This document shows positions 15,865 to 22,361 of a DNA stretch of 22,361 nt, piece by piece. Each line of letters starts with the position of its first letter. Position 1 is the stretch's first letter. The notes beneath the pieces are model-generated. The model was given only the letters and a program-made list of their open reading frames with translations, was not told where the DNA came from and searched no databases. This DNA comes from an uncultured Novosphingobium sp. GTDB taxonomy: Bacteria; Pseudomonadota; Alphaproteobacteria; Sphingomonadales; Sphingomonadaceae. Both the position numbers and the translations under genes were made by a program. Where the stretch lies: positions 1 through 22,361 of the forward strand of contig CAMPHR010000043.1 of NCBI GenBank assembly GCA_946886075.1, in the 5' to 3' direction.

Positions 15865-16718
15865 GCCTTCGACCTCGCATAATCCTGCGTCCCACGGCTG
15901 AAGACATGGTCGCCGTCCACGACCTCATCCGCCTCTATCGTACCCTCCCGCCTCAACTCTTCATATAAGGGCGCAAAGTCCATCTCGACTGTCTGGCGCA
16001 GAAGATCATCGAAGCTCTCAATCACGAAATAAGACTGCTGATAATCATCGATCCGGTATCGCGTGCGCATCAGCCGCTTCAGGTCGAAACCGATCCGATT
16101 GGGCGACGGATCATCAAGCGCGAACAGCGACTCACCATAGGAAGAGACGATCCCCGCGCCATAAATCTTCAACCCCGCATCTTGCCGGATCAGGCCAAAC
16201 TCGACCGTATACCAATACAGCCGCGCCAGCTTCTCGATCGCGCCCAGCCCATCGGCCCGCAGCCCACCCTCGCCATAGGCCTGCATATAGTCGGCAAAAA
16301 CCGGATGCGCGAGCAGCGGCACATGCCCGAACACATCATGGAAAACATCCGGCTCCTGCAGATAATCGAGCTGATCGGGCCTGCGGATGAAGCGCCCCGC
16401 GACGAAACGCCGGTTCGCCAGATGCTCGAAAAACACAGTGTCGGGCACCAGTCCCGGCACCGCCACCACCTGCCAGCCGGTCCGCTTCATCAACCGTTCG
16501 GACAATTCCTCAAAGTTGGGAATGCCCGGTTTGGCGATGCGCAATATGTCGAGCCCGTCGATGAACTCCTTCACCGCGCGTCCCGGCAGCAGCGCCGCCT
16601 GCCGCGCAAACAGCTCATCCCAGACGGCATGGTCCTGCCGCGAATAGCTGTCCCAATCCTGTGGGATCGTCCAATCCTCCGCGGCGCCTGCGGGTCGTTC
16701 GACATCGGGTCCAGCCAT
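15858..16718 (-). CDS. phhA: phenylalanine 4-monooxygenase
   Basis: 286-residue non-haem iron, tetrahydropterin-dependent enzyme converting L-phenylalanine to L-tyrosine. The iron-binding triad is visible: His127 and His132 in FHDVFGH (126-132), and Glu173 in YWYTVEFGL (168-176). The segment PDTVFFEHLANRRF (92-105) is also typical, and the length fits bacterial single-domain enzymes (about 260-300 residues; no ACT regulatory domain). The start at 16718 has AAGGA 4 nt upstream and directly precedes the conserved region; the longer frame to 16859 adds 47 basic residues absent from the family. It forms an operon with maiA. No Lrp-type activator gene sits beside it; instead a TetR regulator lies upstream on the opposite strand. 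Confidence 0.95.
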   Translation of the reverse strand: MAGPDVERPAGAAEDWTIPQDWDSYSRQDHAVWDELFARQAALLPGRAVKEFIDGLDILRIAKPGIPNFEELSERLMKRTGWQVVAVPGLVPDTVFFEHLANRRFVAGRFIRRPDQLDYLQEPDVFHDVFGHVPLLAHPVFADYMQAYGEGGLRADGLGAIEKLARLYWYTVEFGLIRQDAGLKIYGAGIVSSYGESLFALDDPSPNRIGFDLKRLMRTRYRIDDYQQSYFVIESFDDLLRQTVEMDFAPLYEELRREGTIEADEVVDGDHVFSRGTQDYARSKAC

Positions 16719-16886
16719 GCCGTCCTTATGGCACAAAATGCCCGCGATGTGGTTCGAATATCGCCCATGACAGCGTGAACGTCGAAATGCCTTCATCGCC
16801 CTCGGCTTGGCAGATGAAGACATCTCATCAAGCGACCGCTTTGCGCCACTCCCCGCCAAATGCCGACCGTCCGCGCAACCTTCTTG

Positions 16887-16911
16887 GGAACTCTCAACGG
16901 CTTAGCCTGTT
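16887..16911 (+). promoter_or_regulatory. possible EcfG (general stress sigma) promoter
   Basis: GGAAC at 16887-16891, a 16-nt spacer, then TGTT at 16908-16911. The established alphaproteobacterial EcfG/RpoE2 consensus is GGAAC-N16/17-CGTT, so there is one mismatch in the -10 element. A transcript from here would begin near 16918, at the base of a hairpin, and run into the terminator at 16975-17010. Seen by eye only; a chance match is possible. Confidence 0.35.
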
Positions 16912-16917
16912 TTTCCT

Positions 16918-17010
16918 GTCGGACGCGGCCCGCGCACGGTTTCCGGGGGCGGCCTGCGACCGTCAGGAGCGTCCCGTCCCGCCTTCTGGGGCAAGGCGGG
17001 ACGCTTTTTT
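16918..17010 (+). ncRNA. candidate small RNA (about 93 nt) or regulatory leader
   Basis: The 344-bp gap between phhA and the TetR gene contains no convincing coding sequence but has an ordered RNA-like layout: an EcfG-like promoter, an imperfect 11-bp stem made by 16915-16925 and 16957-16967 (two single mismatches), then a strong intrinsic terminator at 16975-17010. Either this is a free-standing small RNA or it is an attenuator in the leader of the downstream TetR gene, whose ATG is 53 bp past the T-run. It matches no RNA family I could recognise (not 6S, tmRNA, SRP RNA or a known riboswitch core). The 5' end is inferred. Confidence 0.35.
16975..17010 (+). terminator. rho-independent terminator
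   Basis: A perfect 11-bp GC-rich stem CGTCCCGCCTT (16975-16985) / AAGGCGGGACG (16993-17003) with a 7-nt loop, followed by C and six T residues (17005-17010). The T-run is on the plus strand only, so it ends plus-strand transcription starting in the phhA-tetR gap. No protein gene lies upstream of it on that strand within the gap, which is why a small RNA or attenuated leader is proposed. Confidence 0.8.
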
Positions 17011-17062
17011 CACCGGCTATCGCGCGCTTGCACTTGGCCCGCCTTCGCGCCAATCAACATCC

Positions 17063-17731
17063 ATGCATCAGGGACAAAGGCGAAGCGGCGCAGGCCGACC
17101 CCGCGCGGCAGAGCTTGAAGAACGTGCCGAAGCCCTGCTGGAGGCGGCTGAACAGGCGCTGATCGAACTCGGATATGAGCGCGCCACACTGACACTGATC
17201 GCCCAGCGCGCCAGCGTTTCCAAAAAGACCATCTATGCCAAATATGGCGGAAAACCCGGACTCCTGCGCGCCGTGCTCGACAGGATCGCGGACAGGCACA
17301 TGGCCGCCGATCTCCGCCTCCTCGATCGCGACGATCCGGTAGAGGGCCTTCAGGCATGGGCCCGCATGATCATCCGTAGCACCCGGACAAAGGCGGCGCA
17401 CGCTGTCACCGCGATCAGCATGCGCGAAGGGCTGCGCTTCCCGGAATTCAGGGACGCCATGGGCGAGGCACGAACCGCCCGGCAGCAGGCGCCCCTCCGC
17501 CTCTATCTCGAACGGCTGCAGGCGAGCGGCCGCATCCGCCCCATCGATTGCGACGAAGTGGCGTCGATGTTCTTGTGGATATTGTCGCAGGACATGGTCG
17601 ATGCGGTCTCGGCAGGCACGGCAGAACCCCTGACCAACGAAGAAGCGGAAGCCAAGGCGCTCCGCATAGCCGAACTGATTGCGCGAGGGCTCATGCCGAT
17701 CGCGGAAAACGCCCCTCTCCACCTTGGCTGA
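17063..17731 (+). CDS. TetR/AcrR-family transcriptional regulator
   Basis: 222-residue repressor-type regulator. The N-terminal TetR helix-turn-helix is clear: EALLEAAEQALIELGYERAT (23-42), then LTLIAQRASVSKKTIYAKYGGKPGLLRAVL (43-72), where the SVSKKTIYAKYG part is the recognition helix region. Residues ~80-222 are the helical ligand-binding/dimerisation domain, similar in layout to the TetR_C AefR-like group. The start at 17063 directly precedes a basic GRPR arm, common in TetR proteins; the frame is open back to 16661 but that part crosses the terminator and the antisense phhA start and looks non-coding. The ribosome-binding site is weak. Target genes are unknown; candidates are itself, phhA-maiA or the SDR gene. 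Confidence 0.9.
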   Translation: MHQGQRRSGAGRPRAAELEERAEALLEAAEQALIELGYERATLTLIAQRASVSKKTIYAKYGGKPGLLRAVLDRIADRHMAADLRLLDRDDPVEGLQAWARMIIRSTRTKAAHAVTAISMREGLRFPEFRDAMGEARTARQQAPLRLYLERLQASGRIRPIDCDEVASMFLWILSQDMVDAVSAGTAEPLTNEEAEAKALRIAELIARGLMPIAENAPLHLG

Positions 17732-17741
17732 AGCCCCACCG

Positions 17742-17818
17742 CCGTCATCCCAGCGGAAGCTGGGATCTCGTGCGGCTAGATGACGGGCCTGAGATCCCAG
17801 CCTCCGCTGGGATGACGG
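17742..17818. repeat. 28-bp inverted repeat (TCATCCCAGC / GCTGGGATGA type)
   Basis: Arms 17742-17769 and 17791-17818 are reverse complements with a single mismatch (27 of 28), separated by 21 bp. Each arm is itself partly palindromic (CCCAGC...GCTGGG), so a long hairpin or cruciform can form. It lies between the convergent ends of the TetR and SDR genes, where it may act as a bidirectional transcription stop. The TCATCCCAGC core is, from general knowledge, a common dispersed repeat in sphingomonads and some other proteobacteria. Confidence 0.85.
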
Positions 17819-17868
17819 AGTAGGGCGGACAGCGGAAGTCAGGCGAGGAGCGCGCTACGCCTCCCCGC

Positions 17869-18678
17869 TCAATATTGGCGGCCGAGCCCACCATCATGAT
17901 AGATTGACGCGCCAGTCACAAAGCGCGCTTCATCCGACGCCAGATAGACAAAGGCATGCGCCGTATCTTCCGGGAAGCTTTCGATGCGGAGCGGGCACAT
18001 GTCCACCAGCTCCTGAATACCCGCCTGCGCCGACTCATAGAGCCCCATCTGCGCATATCCCTCATAACCTTCCCTCAGCAGCGGGGTCGTAGTCTGTCCG
18101 GGATGCACGGAATTGACCCGAATGCGCTTGGGGCCAAATTCGATAGCGGCGCACATGGTCAACATGCGCTGCGCTGACTTCGACACATGATAGCTGAGGT
18201 TGTTGGCGTTGGGCATGTGCGATGCCATTGAAACGGTGTTGATCACCGATCCACCACCTGGAAAGCGATTGACGGCATCGGCCAGCGCAGGCGCGCAATG
18301 CTTCATGCCCAAAAAGCCGCTGTCGTGATTGACCGCCATCACTTTGCGCAAATCTTCCAGCGATGTCGCTTCGATACCGCCATGAATCGAGATACCAGCG
18401 TTGTTCACCAGCACGTCGATCGCGCCATATTCTGACAAGACCATCGCCACCAGCTTGGCCCAGTCCGCTTCCTGCGTCACATCCTGCGAAACCAGCTTGA
18501 ACCGGCCAGCGCCATGCTTGCCGTCCAGCTCGCTCGTCACGGCATCTTCGGTGCGCAAGTCCGTGGCGATCACCGCCCGCGCACCTTCCCGCAGGAAAGC
18601 GTCGCAAACCGCCGCACCAATATTCCCCTGACGGCCCGCACCCGTCACGATCGCAACCTTGCCTTCCAAACGCGCCAT
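17869..18678 (-). CDS. short-chain dehydrogenase/reductase (SDR)
   Basis: 269-residue classical SDR oxidoreductase using NAD(P)H. The Rossmann motif is TGAGRQGNIG (12-21), slightly longer than the common TGxxxGxG; an acidic Asp40 after the second strand (VIATDL) favours NAD(H). NNAG is at 92-95, and the catalytic Asn117, Ser150, Tyr163 and Lys167 (YHVSK) are present, followed by VHPGQTTTPLL. The start at 18678 has GAGGA a few bases upstream and no alternative is needed. It stands alone between two repeats; upstream is 160 bp of repeat-containing DNA. Such stand-alone SDRs in sphingomonads often oxidise alcohols of sterols, terpenes or hydroxyacyl compounds, but the substrate here is not identifiable. 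Confidence 0.92.
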   Translation of the reverse strand: MARLEGKVAIVTGAGRQGNIGAAVCDAFLREGARAVIATDLRTEDAVTSELDGKHGAGRFKLVSQDVTQEADWAKLVAMVLSEYGAIDVLVNNAGISIHGGIEATSLEDLRKVMAVNHDSGFLGMKHCAPALADAVNRFPGGGSVINTVSMASHMPNANNLSYHVSKSAQRMLTMCAAIEFGPKRIRVNSVHPGQTTTPLLREGYEGYAQMGLYESAQAGIQELVDMCPLRIESFPEDTAHAFVYLASDEARFVTGASIYHDGGLGRQY

Positions 18679-18783
18679 TGATCCTCATCCTTTCCCAAAT
18701 TTATAAAATGGGTATCGATGAGTTCCATAACGAGTCAAGGCGAGAGTCGTAGCAGAGGCCGATTGCAGTGAAGAAACGTCCCT

Positions 18784-18834
18784 CCCCTCCCGCAAGCGGG
18801 AGGGGCCGGGGGTGGGCCCGATTGCGAAGCAATC
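18784..18834. repeat. GC-rich palindrome plus small hairpin downstream of TonB receptor
   Basis: CCCCTCCCGC (18784-18793), AA loop and GCGGGAGGGG (18796-18805) match the arms at 8-29 in inverted loop form. It continues through a G-rich stretch to a second hairpin GATTGC-GAA-GCAATC (18820-18834). The unit lies 22 bp past the stop of the minus-strand siderophore receptor and may form its mRNA 3' end. Two copies in 22 kb, both 3' of TonB receptor genes, suggest a dispersed family. Confidence 0.75.
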
Positions 18835-18855
18835 GCTCTTAAAGCAACAGCTCAA

Positions 18856-20910
18856 TCAAAAACGATAGCTCACCGTCCCCATGACGTTGCGCGGCGCGCC
18901 CACGAAGCAATCGCCACGCGCCAAGCAGGACGCGAAATACTGCTTGTTCAGCAAATTGGTCGCATTGACCGCAAAGCGCCAATCCTTCCAATTGATCTCC
19001 GCCAGGGCGTCCACCAACGTGTAGCTCGGCGTCACCAGCGTCCATGCCGAACCGATCGAGGTGCGCTTGCCCGTATAGTTGACGCCCGCGCCCAACCGCA
19101 GCTGCGCGCCATCTTCAAGGCCAAAGGTCTTGGTCGTCCACAGGGACGCCGTGTGACGTGGCAAATAATCGAAGGCTGGGGTCTCCTGCGAAACGACCTT
19201 GTTGTAGCCATAGCTGGCCAGCAGTTCGAAATTACCCGGCAACTGGTGGCTGGCCTCGATCTCGATCCCCTTGCTGGTGATCTCGCCCGATTGAGTGACC
19301 GACGTTCCGAGGCCGTAGATGATGCGGTTGATTTCCTTGATATGGAAACCCGTCACCGTCACCAACGTGTTGCGTTCCGGCTGCCATTTGAAGCCAACCT
19401 CATATTGCGTACCGCGTTGCGGCTTGGCCGCGCCGCCGCCATCGACCGTCATCGCGATCGGCAGGAAGCTTTCGGTATAGCTGAAGAAGGGCGAGAAGCC
19501 CGCGCCCAGTTCGCCGATGATGCCAGCGCGGAACGTGGTCGCCTTGTCCTTCACCGTAGTGCCCGATGTCGTCACCCGGTCCCGCCGCGCGCCAAGCACG
19601 ACCGATACGCGATCCCAGAAACGAATCTGGTCCTGCACATAGATGCCAAGCTGCTTTTGTGAGACTGGGACCCAGTCAGGCGAAATGGTCGGAATGACCA
19701 GCGCATCATAGTCGATATCGTAGAGATCGATGATATCTTCGCCATAGCCGGAACGCTTGCTGACCTTGTTCCAGCTATAATCCAGACCCACCAGCAGCTT
19801 GTGTTCAACATCTGCACCCGTGTTGAAATTGAACAGCAGGTTGTTGTCCGTCGAAAATACATTCATGCGGGCATAATTACCCTCGCTCAGCAGCTTGATC
19901 GTGCGGCCAGCGGGATCGAGATAGGGGTTCGTCGGATTGGTGTAGCTATCAGTGTAGTGCGTGAAATATTCGACATCGCTGTCGATATAGCGCGCCTTCA
20001 CGTTCAATTGCACATTGTCACCAAAACGCTGCGTCAGCGATCCGCCACCTTGCAGGGTGCGGCCATCATAGCGGTCCCAACCTGGCTTGCCGACGAACAG
20101 GAACGGGTCCAGGCTTTCGCCATTGTTGGGATTGGGCCGGAACGTGCCAACGACCGGCAGGAACTGCGAAGTCGATCCGCTCTTGTCCTTCTGGTAGAGG
20201 CCCTGCAGCACTAGGTCGGTATCCGGCGTCGGCTGCCAGCGAATGGACGGAGCAAAGAACACGCGGTCGTCCCGCACATGGTCGACATAGGTGTCCGCGT
20301 CGCGCACCCGGCCCACCGCGCGCACCGCGAGCGTGTCGGACAGCGCGACATTGACATCGCCCATCGCTTCCTTGCGGTCATAGCTGCCATAGACGAGCGA
20401 TACTTCGCCGCCGGTCTGGAAGGTCGGCGTCTTGGAAACCAGGTTGACGAGCCCGCCAATCTGTCCTTGCCCGAACAGCACCGAAGCCGGACCGCGCACG
20501 ATCTCGACCTGCTGGAAATTATAGGGGTCAGACGTAATGCTGGCGTAATAGCTGAAAATGTCGCGCATGCCGTCGCGGAACTGGAAAGCCGGGATGCCGC
20601 GGATGATGAAGCTATCTACGCGCGTGTCGCGGCCATAAGGGTTGGCGGTGACGCCCGCGGCATATTTCACCGTATCACTAATGCTGACCGCACCCTGCGA
20701 CAAATAGGTGCGCTCGCTGATCACCGTGACGGGCTGCGGCACTTCCAGCGGCGGCGTCTCGGTCTTCGTACCGGCACGCGCCGTCACGATGATGCCTTGT
20801 TCGCTTTGCGTCGCGTCGTCGGCGGGTGGCGCGTCCTGCGCGATGGCGGGATGTGCCAGCGCAAAGGCGGACAGCGCAACGCTCAGCTTCAAAATCGTGC
20901 GATTCTTCAT
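18856..20910 (-). CDS. TonB-dependent siderophore receptor
   Basis: 684-residue outer-membrane receptor for ferric siderophores. The signal peptide is residues 1-24 (cut after AIA), followed by a TonB-box-like segment GIIVTARAG (39-47) and a plug containing the siderophore-receptor stretch VEIVRGPASVLFGQGQ (135-150). The barrel ends in YRF with a terminal Phe. A cysteine pair near the C-terminus (Cys662, Cys668, in SCLARGDCF) is typical of FhuA/FpvA-type hydroxamate-siderophore receptors. The start at 20910 has a GGGGGAA motif 5 nt upstream; a frame to 20931 adds seven residues without signal-peptide character. A Fur-like site lies about 50 bp upstream. No siderophore synthesis or ABC import genes are in the window. 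The ligand is inferred only by type. Confidence 0.93.
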   Translation of the reverse strand: MKNRTILKLSVALSAFALAHPAIAQDAPPADDATQSEQGIIVTARAGTKTETPPLEVPQPVTVISERTYLSQGAVSISDTVKYAAGVTANPYGRDTRVDSFIIRGIPAFQFRDGMRDIFSYYASITSDPYNFQQVEIVRGPASVLFGQGQIGGLVNLVSKTPTFQTGGEVSLVYGSYDRKEAMGDVNVALSDTLAVRAVGRVRDADTYVDHVRDDRVFFAPSIRWQPTPDTDLVLQGLYQKDKSGSTSQFLPVVGTFRPNPNNGESLDPFLFVGKPGWDRYDGRTLQGGGSLTQRFGDNVQLNVKARYIDSDVEYFTHYTDSYTNPTNPYLDPAGRTIKLLSEGNYARMNVFSTDNNLLFNFNTGADVEHKLLVGLDYSWNKVSKRSGYGEDIIDLYDIDYDALVIPTISPDWVPVSQKQLGIYVQDQIRFWDRVSVVLGARRDRVTTSGTTVKDKATTFRAGIIGELGAGFSPFFSYTESFLPIAMTVDGGGAAKPQRGTQYEVGFKWQPERNTLVTVTGFHIKEINRIIYGLGTSVTQSGEITSKGIEIEASHQLPGNFELLASYGYNKVVSQETPAFDYLPRHTASLWTTKTFGLEDGAQLRLGAGVNYTGKRTSIGSAWTLVTPSYTLVDALAEINWKDWRFAVNATNLLNKQYFASCLARGDCFVGAPRNVMGTVSYRF

Positions 20911-20955
20911 GTCGGTTCCCCCGGGGATCAATCTTTCATCCGCTGCTAATGATGT

Positions 20956-20970
20956 TGAGACCGATTTTCA
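20956..20970 (-). promoter_or_regulatory. possible Fur box upstream of the siderophore receptor
   Basis: On the minus strand TGAAAATCGGTCTCA (20970-20956) matches the 7-1-7 Fur model TGATAATnATTATCA at 10 of 14 scored positions, with both outer TGA/TCA half-sites intact. It lies 46 bp upstream of the receptor start, a sensible place for iron repression. The match is imperfect, so this remains a candidate. Confidence 0.35.
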
Positions 20971-21029
20971 ATAGCAGGATTATCTCGGCTTGTTTTGACT
21001 CCCATCTCCAATCCCCCCATGTGCACCCC

Positions 21030-22178
21030 ATGCAGTTCAAATCCTTTTCAATTGACCATTTCCTTCGCGACTTCTGGCAAAAACGCCCCGTCCTGATCCG
21101 CAATCCGTGGGCAAACTGGACCAACCCGCTCGACCCCGACGAACTCGCCGGCCTCGCCTGCGAAGAAGGCATAGAATCGCGCCTGATCACCAGACCGGCA
21201 GATCAACTGGTGGTGGAAAGCGGCCCGCTCCCGGAGGACCGCTTCAGCAATCTCGAAACCGCCCCCTGGACGTTGCTGGTGCAAGCCGTCGATCATCACG
21301 CCCCCGACGTCGCGGCACTGATAGATCCTTTCCGTTTCATACCCGACTGGCGCATCGACGATGTCATGGTGAGTTACGCCACCGACGGCGGGGGCGTCGG
21401 ACCTCATTATGATCAATATGACGTCTTCCTCATCCAGGGCCTGGGCAGGAGACGCTGGCGCGTCGGCCCGCGCTGCGATGCCGCGACGCCATTGCTGCCC
21501 CATGAGGATCTCCGCCTGATCGCTGATTTCCAGGCGGAGGAGGAATGGATATTGGAACCGGGCGACATTCTCTATATCCCGCCCGGCTTTGCTCATGACG
21601 GCGTAGCAGTTGGCGATGACTGCATGACCTACTCGATCGGCTTTCGCGCCCCTTCCCGATCCGACCTGATCGAAGAATGGAGCGCCCATCAAGCGGACGG
21701 CCTGGCGGAGGAAGACCGCTACGCCGATCCCGACCTCACGCCACAATCCAACCCCGGCGAGATTACGTCGGCCGCGCTCGACCGATTGCATGGGATGGCC
21801 ATGGAGGTCCTCCGCGATCGCGATGCCTTCGCCCGCTGGTTCGGGCTGCACAACAGCTTGCCCAAATATGCCGACGCTGACTGGCGGCCCGACGATCCGG
21901 TCGCACCTGATGAGGTCGAGGCGCTGCTGGCCCAAGGCGCTGAGCTGAGGCGCAATCCCGCCAGCCGCTATTCCTTCATCAGGCAAGGACCGTCGATCCT
22001 GCTGTTCGTGGACGGTCACTGTTTCGATTGCGGAGAAGCCATCGCGCAGCTTGCTGAACAGCTTTGCTCCGCGCCTGTCATCGCCCCAGACCCAAAGCTG
22101 GCGAACAATTCCGGAGCGGTCGCCCTTATCAAGAGGCTCATCGACCAGGGCAGCCTCGCCTTCGACGGGGAGGATTGA
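21030..22178 (+). CDS. roxA: ribosomal protein uL16 arginine hydroxylase (ROX, JmjC/cupin oxygenase)
   Basis: 382-residue Fe(II)/2-oxoglutarate oxygenase of the YcfD/RoxA family, which hydroxylates an arginine of 50S protein L16. The iron ligands are His126 and Asp128 (HYDQYDVF) and His189 (GFAHDG), within the conserved blocks GPHYDQYDVFLIQG, RRRWRVG and LEPGDILYIPPGFAHDG; the length matches E. coli YcfD (about 373). The C-terminal winged-helix-like region is present to the end. The start at 21030 (MQFKSF) matches the family's N-terminus, though the frame is open upstream to 20826 across the siderophore receptor start; no good ribosome-binding site is seen. It diverges from the receptor across 119 bp and is followed 4 bp later by a pseudouridine synthase gene, so the two form a ribosome-modification operon. 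Confidence 0.93.
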   Translation: MQFKSFSIDHFLRDFWQKRPVLIRNPWANWTNPLDPDELAGLACEEGIESRLITRPADQLVVESGPLPEDRFSNLETAPWTLLVQAVDHHAPDVAALIDPFRFIPDWRIDDVMVSYATDGGGVGPHYDQYDVFLIQGLGRRRWRVGPRCDAATPLLPHEDLRLIADFQAEEEWILEPGDILYIPPGFAHDGVAVGDDCMTYSIGFRAPSRSDLIEEWSAHQADGLAEEDRYADPDLTPQSNPGEITSAALDRLHGMAMEVLRDRDAFARWFGLHNSLPKYADADWRPDDPVAPDEVEALLAQGAELRRNPASRYSFIRQGPSILLFVDGHCFDCGEAIAQLAEQLCSAPVIAPDPKLANNSGAVALIKRLIDQGSLAFDGED

Positions 22179-22182
22179 ACCG

Positions 22183-22361
22183 GTGGCCCTCATCCTCTTC
22201 AACAAGCCCTATGGTGTGCTGTGCCAGTTTACCGACGAAAGCACCGGCCCACCCCCCCCAAACCACGCGGGGTATATCGCAAATCCGGCCGGCGTACCCG
22301 CCCGCCGGCGCGCTGTCGGCCACGGAGGCGTGCTGCGGCGGACCCCACACGGGCGGGTTCA
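22183..22361 (+). CDS. RluE/RsuA-family 23S rRNA pseudouridine synthase, 5' fragment
   Basis: Partial gene running off the window. GTG at 22183 follows roxA by 4 bp with GGGGAGGA 8 nt upstream. The first 17 codons (VALILFNKPYGVLCQFT) match the start of the RluE branch, which makes a pseudouridine in 23S rRNA. After the ESTG at about 22245 the reading no longer fits the family: the expected RPTL block and the PAGRLDxDSEGLLLLT catalytic block (with the essential Asp) appear only as a scrambled, C-rich version in the same frame (NPAGVPARRRAVGHGGVLRRTPHGR). The damage resembles many small base errors rather than one frameshift, so low sequence quality at a contig end is the likely cause; a decaying gene is the alternative. 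Confidence 0.7.
   Translation, partial: MALILFNKPYGVLCQFTDESTGPPPPNHAGYIANPAGVPARRRAVGHGGVLRRTPHGRV

Noticed and set aside
16661..17062. N-terminal extension of the TetR frame
   Set aside because: It would cross a strong plus-strand terminator and the antisense start of phhA, and the added 134 residues have no family support; the start at 17063 fits TetR length.
16860..17162. 100-residue plus-strand frame over the terminator region
   Set aside because: Spans the terminator and runs into the TetR gene in another frame; no motif or ribosome-binding site.
1..22361. CRISPR arrays, tRNA or rRNA genes, integrase or transposase genes
   Set aside because: None seen: no regularly spaced repeats, no tRNA-like ends, and no recognisable mobile-element protein among the open frames.

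Overview
This looks like a chromosomal segment from a sphingomonad alphaproteobacterium (Sphingobium/Sphingomonas-like). Supporting signs are the GC-rich coding sequence, two TonB-dependent receptors of the type these bacteria carry in large numbers, short palindromic intergenic repeats of the kind I associate with this group, and small catabolic islands. No rRNA, tRNA, CRISPR array, insertion sequence or phage gene was seen. The right end carries a damaged gene start and looks like a low-quality contig end.

Region 1 (44-7367): a minus-strand block read right to left. It encodes a B12-dependent acyl-CoA mutase large subunit, its separate cobalamin-binding subunit, a MeaB-type GTPase chaperone and an EthD-domain protein, packed with overlapping or nearly touching stops and starts, followed by a TonB-dependent receptor. 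An AraC-family regulator diverges from the mutase. The mutase fold is clear, but three residues that define methylmalonyl-CoA mutase are replaced (by-eye alignment), so it is probably not the housekeeping enzyme. This is the best candidate in the window for an undescribed catabolic system: uptake receptor, CoA-ester carbon-skeleton rearrangement, reactivation GTPase, EthD helper and regulator.

Region 2 (7726-13676): a polysaccharide or sugar-nucleotide island with two unusual fusions facing away from each other: a glycosyltransferase fused to UDP-galactopyranose mutase (minus), and a GH1-like glycosidase fused to an RmlD-like dTDP-sugar reductase (plus). A GH5-like glycosidase follows on the plus strand. 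None of the three has a signal peptide.

Region 3 (13692-18678): housekeeping and catabolic genes. These are a ZIP metal transporter, a glutathione S-transferase, a phenylalanine 4-hydroxylase plus maleylacetoacetate isomerase pair (Phe/Tyr degradation through homogentisate), a TetR regulator and an SDR dehydrogenase. The gap between phhA and tetR holds a strong intrinsic terminator preceded by a hairpin and an EcfG-like promoter, a possible small stress RNA.

Region 4 (18856-22361): a siderophore-type TonB receptor with a possible Fur site, and divergently a ribosomal oxygenase (RoxA/YcfD) followed 4 bp later by an RluE-like pseudouridine synthase that runs off the window. Start codons were often moved inward from the longest possible reading frame, using ribosome-binding sites and signal peptides; the reasons are given per gene.
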